Positions 59,673 through 64,000 of a stretch of DNA of 64,000 nucleotides are shown one piece after another. Both the position numbers and the translations under genes were made by a program. Source of the stretch: Eleusine coracana subsp. coracana (taxonomy: Eukaryota; Streptophyta; Magnoliopsida; Poales; Poaceae); the NCBI GenBank assembly GCA_032690845.1, contig CM064432.1:60510071-60574070 (forward strand), written 5' to 3'. The notes under the pieces are model-generated. The model was given only the letters and a program-made list of their open reading frames with translations, ran no database searches and was not told the origin of the DNA. Position 1 is the first letter of the stretch. Every line of letters begins with the position of its first letter.

Positions 59673-61491
59673 TGATTAGTTGATGACGATGGTGGATGGA
59701 CGCTATCATCATCAGTGTTCATTCATCCCGGAAGGGAAGGTTGGCGGGCGGTGGGCTAGGCATGAGTGAGAGAGTTATCACGCTATTTTGTCCATTTTTC
59801 TTGGTCCTTTTTTTTTTCTGTTTCTGCAATAAACTTTGGTGTAGCCGTTGAGCCGGTGTTAGGTAGAACGAACAGTACGTAGTGATTTTTACTGCAGTCG
59901 ACATGTCATTCATTCCATCACATGGTCTTATTTCTGCTTACAGTTGCTCTGTTTTTGAATCTTTCTGCTTGGCAGCAGCGCGGCACTCCTGCCACTGCCT
60001 TGTTTGATTTAGTACTTGTACTACTAGTAATTAAGTATGGCCGTAGCTCTGGAATCAGAAGTAAGAGCCACGACCTCCCACAGCTGACCCGAACAATGCG
60101 TCCCCCGTGCAATCGACGCTGGTCATCAAAATAAACGAAGATTGTTTGCTACTAAAAGTCGCTTTGCGGCACTGCTGGCACGGTGCTCTTTGCCTTCGTT
60201 GCACGTATGCGATGATTGTGCAGGGCAAGCATTTGTGGACAGGAAATGTCCTCGATTGGCTTGGCGCGCGCCCTACTTTGTTTTTTCCAACGATGTACGG
60301 TAGTGTACTCAATTCCAGGCCAGATGAGCTGCCTGTGAATTGAACGATAATGGAGTGCACTACCGAACGCTGATAATTCCTTGGAAAAAAGAGAATGATG
60401 GCAAGAACAGCACAGCATAAAAGTTCAGTTTCAGTTCGTGCTAAAAAAAAAAAAGTTCAGTTCATCAAAGGGTCGTCAGTCACCTCTTTCTTATCCAAAG
60501 ACGACACATGCAGCACCAGCAATGGTGTCTTTTTCCTTTTTTAAGAGAATAATAATAATGAGGAACCAGAGATGGTAGCTCGCCGCCGCCGTCACCGGTT
60601 AAAAGCGATGAGTGTGGTCGGCTCCGGGCGGCGGTTGGTGGCGGCGGTGTAGATCGATTGGTTTCTTTCTACTGGAACCTTGCGAGTGCTGAATCTCTCT
60701 GGCGCTACTCGCTTGCAATCCCCGGTACACAGCACATGGCTCGTCCTTGTTGCCGGCTGAAAATGTCCACGAACAAGGATACAGTGGCTCATGGAACTGC
60801 ACCCACACATGACACTGACGTGCCGCCGCTGCGCGCGTCGCCGTCGTCGTCGTTTCTCGAGGTCTGAGTAGTACCGTGTGCCAGCAGGACGTGTCACGTC
60901 CTTTGGTCTGGCCGGTGTGACACTTGTTACCGCGATGCTCCAAATGTTACGGAAAATTTCGTAACCCGTTTTTTGAGACGATGGGATTGGCAGCTCGTCC
61001 GAAAAGGGCACCTCGTGTTCCAGGGGATTGGTTTGGGCATGATTATAGCCCTTGCAAAGTCAGTCTTAGATTAGCCTCCTGCTCTATGGAAGTTCATGAT
61101 TTACGAACGGGTGAGTTTTCAATCATTTCTCAGATCAGGGGATTGGTTTCTGACTAGAGGTAGATTGTGCAGATTTTCATTACCAACAAAGTGCAGTTAC
61201 ACAATACGCTAATGCTGAAACGGTGTACGTAGTCGGGCTGGACTTGACTTTAAGCCCACTAAGCGCAGCCTCGCATTCAGCCTCTTCGATTAAACTCAGA
61301 CCAGTTACGCCGTCAACCGAACCGGCCCGTGCAAGCAGCCTAGTCTCCGTGCCGGGCTAAATGGCGATACTGGACCGTGGCATTCTCTCTACACCGAGGC
61401 CCAATTACCTACCGACACGCACATAACATCATCCCATCGTCCAGCTACAAACGCGCTGATCCCAGCCGTCCATTCCTTGGCGTGCCCTCTC
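59673..61491. other. 3' flank and intergenic region
   Basis: The AIR12-like 3' UTR probably ends near 59830-59900 (aataaactttgg). The rest shows overlapping frames without domains. Confidence 0.4.
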
Positions 61492-61499
61492 TAGGGTTT
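61398..61499 (+). promoter_or_regulatory. Site II and telo-box of the eL32 promoter
   Basis: GGCCCA (61398-61403, site II TGGGCC on the other strand) and TAGGGTTT (61492-61499, the telo-box AAACCCTA on the other strand). This pair is typical of plant ribosomal protein promoters and links expression to cell growth. The transcript start is probably near 61505. Confidence 0.65.
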
Positions 61500-61604
61500 T
61501 AGCAGTATAAGAAAGCTCTCCCCATCCCCCGAACCCAGCCTCCGCCGCCTTCCGCTTCTCCCTCTCCCCTTCCTCCCCTCTCGTCGGCGCGCTCGGATCC
61601 GGAG

Positions 61605-61704
61605 GTACCAGCTCGCCGGCAAACTCTTCGCCGATCCGCATCTCGTTTCTCCATCTCGTCGACCCTGTCTCACGTTCGCGTCTTGCTGTTGTTTGTTTGT
61701 GCAG
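61605..61704 (+). other. 5' UTR intron of the eL32 gene
   Basis: Donor CGGAG|GTACCAGC (GT at 61605) and acceptor TTTGTGCAG ending at 61704, two bases upstream of the ATG. Inferred by signals only. Confidence 0.55.
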
Positions 61705-61706
61705 AG

Positions 61707-63321
61707 ATGGCGGTGCCGCTGCTGACCCAGAAGATCGTGAAGAAACGGGTCAAGCAGTTCAAGAGGCCTCACCATGACCGCTACATCTGCCTCAAGGTAG
61801 ATATCCTTTCCGCCTCTGGTTGCTCTGTGAAATGGATTCTTATGGCAGATGTCCTTGCGCTGCGCTTGTGGTTGTCGGATCTGTGTTTAGTGTTAGGTCG
61901 TAATGCCTAGAACAGTGATGGTCTTGAGTTGCTTTAGTAGCCGATTATTCGTTGCGGTTCAATTCACCATCTGATAGATCGATACAACAGGTTTGTGTTC
62001 TGTAGATTTACCCATGCAATAGTTCAGATAATCCAGGTTCTTTGAATAATATGATAATAGCTGATGAAGTAATCTGTGCCAGTGGTCTATTGCAATTTCT
62101 GGTTAAATAGTATGTTGACGCACTTTTTGTTGTTTGGGGAAGTTTTTGTCTGTTGATTCCTAGTGATTATCTTTGTCATGTGCAGTACTGCAGTTTATTC
62201 ATCTGGAAGTTGCAAGCAATTTGCTCATTTGCATGATACATTTTAGCGATAGCCTTTTTGTAATTTGTGTAGTGTTGCATTACCTTGCAGAGTTACAGTG
62301 ATACATATTCAATCCAGTATGGATGCATAGGGTCCTTGCACTGCTAATTCTCATTTGTTAGTAAAATAAGCAAGGCATTTGCTATAGCTGATTTGACTTT
62401 TCTGCAGCACCCGTAATGTAGTGTTGCCATGATTGTGTTGTGATTAAAGTAACACCTCATTAGTGTTAAATATGATATTGGTAGTTTCTTGTTAATTTTA
62501 TATGACATTTGGTTTTTTAGCATTATCCTACTACTTGAACTGAGTAAATCAGTAGTTATTCTGGGTGTTTCTGTTTTGGTGAAGCTCATCACTGGTGCAT
62601 GATAGTGTTTGCTCTGACTATTATAGTTGGCGGCTAAATTCAGTTAGTTTATTCTACTTATTAAGCGTTCTGTAGTTTGAACAATTCCTATTTAGTTAAT
62701 GTGATTACATTAACACTTAACAGACCAACTGATGCACCACATACTGCTGTGATGCCAATTTTCTTGTACCCTTTGATTTGTTTCATCTACTCTTGTAGTT
62801 AGTGACTATGCTTAACTGTGGTTGCTATTGCTGCATCGAATCCACTCTTTCCTTTGTCTGAGCAGCATATATATTGCTTTGAATGCTTTCATGCACTAAT
62901 ATCGGACTATGTCTTGATCTCAGACAAGCTGGCGCAGGCCCAAGGGTATTGACTCCCGTGTCAGGAGGAAGTTCAAGGGATGCACCTTGATGCCTAACAT
63001 TGGATACGGCTCTGACAAGAAGACCAGGCACTACCTTCCCAACAAGTTCAAGAAGTTTGTGGTGCACAACGTCTCTGAGCTGGAGCTGCTCATGATGCAC
63101 AACAGGTAAACACTTACCAAAGCTATATGTCTGCTTGTATCTCAAACAGTGAAGTCTTTTACTGATGCAATGTGTCCTTCCTTGCTCACAGGACCTACTG
63201 TGCTGAGATCGCCCACAACGTGTCCACCAAGAAGCGCAAGGACATCGTCGAGCGTGCCGCGCAGCTTGACATCGTGGTCACCAACAAGCTTGCCAGGCTC
63301 CGCAGCCAGGAGGACGAGTAG
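61707..63321 (+). CDS. RPL32: Ribosomal protein eL32 (60S L32)
   Basis: Structural protein of the cytosolic large ribosomal subunit. Exons 61707-61796, 62924-63105, 63192-63321; all GT-AG, 402 nt, 133 residues, the usual plant length. Reads MAVPLLTQKIVKKRVKQF, RPHHDRYICLK, TSWRRPKGIDSRVRRKFKG, MPNIGYGSDKKTRHYLPNKF, LLMMHNRTYCAEIAHNVS, STKKRKDIVERAAQL and ends RLRSQEDE. The exon 2-3 junction splits an Arg codon (AG|G). Intact. Confidence 0.98.
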
Positions 63322-64000
63322 ACTGTTTGTTCGTCAGTATGCTGTGTGGATCTGGATTTTTTCCGGCTGTAGGAAAACTACTGTGCTTTCTGTCGTGTTA
63401 CTATCGAGGATGTTATGCCGACCTTTTTGCTACCAGTAGCTACTCTAATGTGTCAAATCAATACTGTTACCCATCTACCTAAATTTTCTGCATTGGCATG
63501 GTTTCATTGGTCCGTGATTGAGTCGTTTCACCAATATTGACTGCACGCTAGGTCTCTTCCATGGTCTATGCATATTATCGTGAAGTAGCTGTGATTACAT
63601 TTGTTGTGATTATTATCGTCAGTGAAATAGCTTCTGCCTGAGCGAACTGCCTTTTGATCACTGAGTTTGATCAGGTTTTAACCGGTTCGGATGGGGGTAG
63701 CTCTCTCGTTGTCCAAGTCATATTTTTTCGCACCAGACCGCGATCAATTAAGCGTACGGCTCGCGGGTCCCGGCGTTCCAACCCGGGCCATTTTTTTTTT
63801 TGTGTGAAGAAACTTCTTCGGTGATGCGCTTCTCCACCTGGGCCTAGAAATTGGATCGCGACTATTGATCGCGATCCAACTTTTATGGGACTCTTTAACG
63901 AGTAGGCGCCCGCACGGCTGTTAGCAGCAAATTTCGGACCACGGTTTTTCGTGAACAGGCCACTTCATTGATAAGCTTCCTCATCCCGGGCCAGTTTTTT
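63322..64000. other. 3' UTR and flank of eL32
   Basis: The 3' UTR likely ends about 63470. Past that no gene is recognised; the last 300 bases contain short poly-T runs only. Confidence 0.4.

Noticed and set aside
58811..59722. 303-residue minus-strand frame over the AIR12-like gene
   Set aside because: Antisense shadow due to high GC at third positions.
1..64000. tRNA genes, CRISPR arrays, prokaryotic operons
   Set aside because: No cloverleaf with intact A and B boxes, no regular spaced repeats, and the gene structures are eukaryotic.

Overview
The window looks like nuclear DNA of a grass, most likely rice (Oryza). The large genes have plant GT-AG introns and GC-rich first exons. The repeats are typical of grass genomes: Stowaway and hAT MITEs, a CACTA element, LINE, copia and Harbinger remnants, and tRNA-derived SINEs. 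The order of a MATH-BTB cluster, a type II inositol 5-phosphatase, DOMON/cytochrome b561 genes and eL32 resembles rice chromosome 8 as I remember it. That placement is from memory and was not checked.

Left part (about 1-22 kb): a tandem array of MATH-BTB (BPM-type, CUL3 substrate-adaptor) genes, all on the minus strand, at about 1.7-3.2, 4.5-5.9, 7.1-8.3, 11.2-13.5, 15.6-16.7, 16.8-19.5 and 20.75-21.4 kb. Several share one layout: a non-coding leader exon ending in A, an intron, and a single coding exon whose acceptor is followed by TG, so that the start codon is rebuilt by splicing. The array is decaying. A 1.29 kb CACTA element sits between the MATH and BTB halves of one copy. One copy has two compensating frameshifts, one has an early stop, and one lacks MATH. 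The region also carries a 5'-truncated LINE (itself hit by a MITE), a 525 bp hAT-like MITE, a Stowaway, a probable Helitron end and a tandem duplication of a leader intron.

Middle part (about 22-39 kb): accessory DNA. It holds a minus-strand copia remnant with a candidate LTR, a second LTR-like segment between two copies of a 480 bp repeat, a SINE candidate, a 148 bp hAT MITE, a Harbinger transposase fragment, an F-box-like gene broken by frameshifts, minisatellites and long direct duplications.

Right part (about 39-64 kb): well-preserved genes. An 11-exon WD40-containing inositol polyphosphate 5-phosphatase (1129 aa) lies on the plus strand. A 3-exon DOMON plus cytochrome b561 gene (393 aa) lies on the minus strand. 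A single-exon AIR12-like DOMON protein (260 aa) and a 3-exon ribosomal protein eL32 gene (133 aa) lie on the plus strand. Exon sums are whole codon numbers in all three multi-exon genes. The two DOMON genes are probably divergently transcribed relatives with related apoplastic redox roles. No prokaryotic-type operons, CRISPR arrays or tRNA genes were seen.
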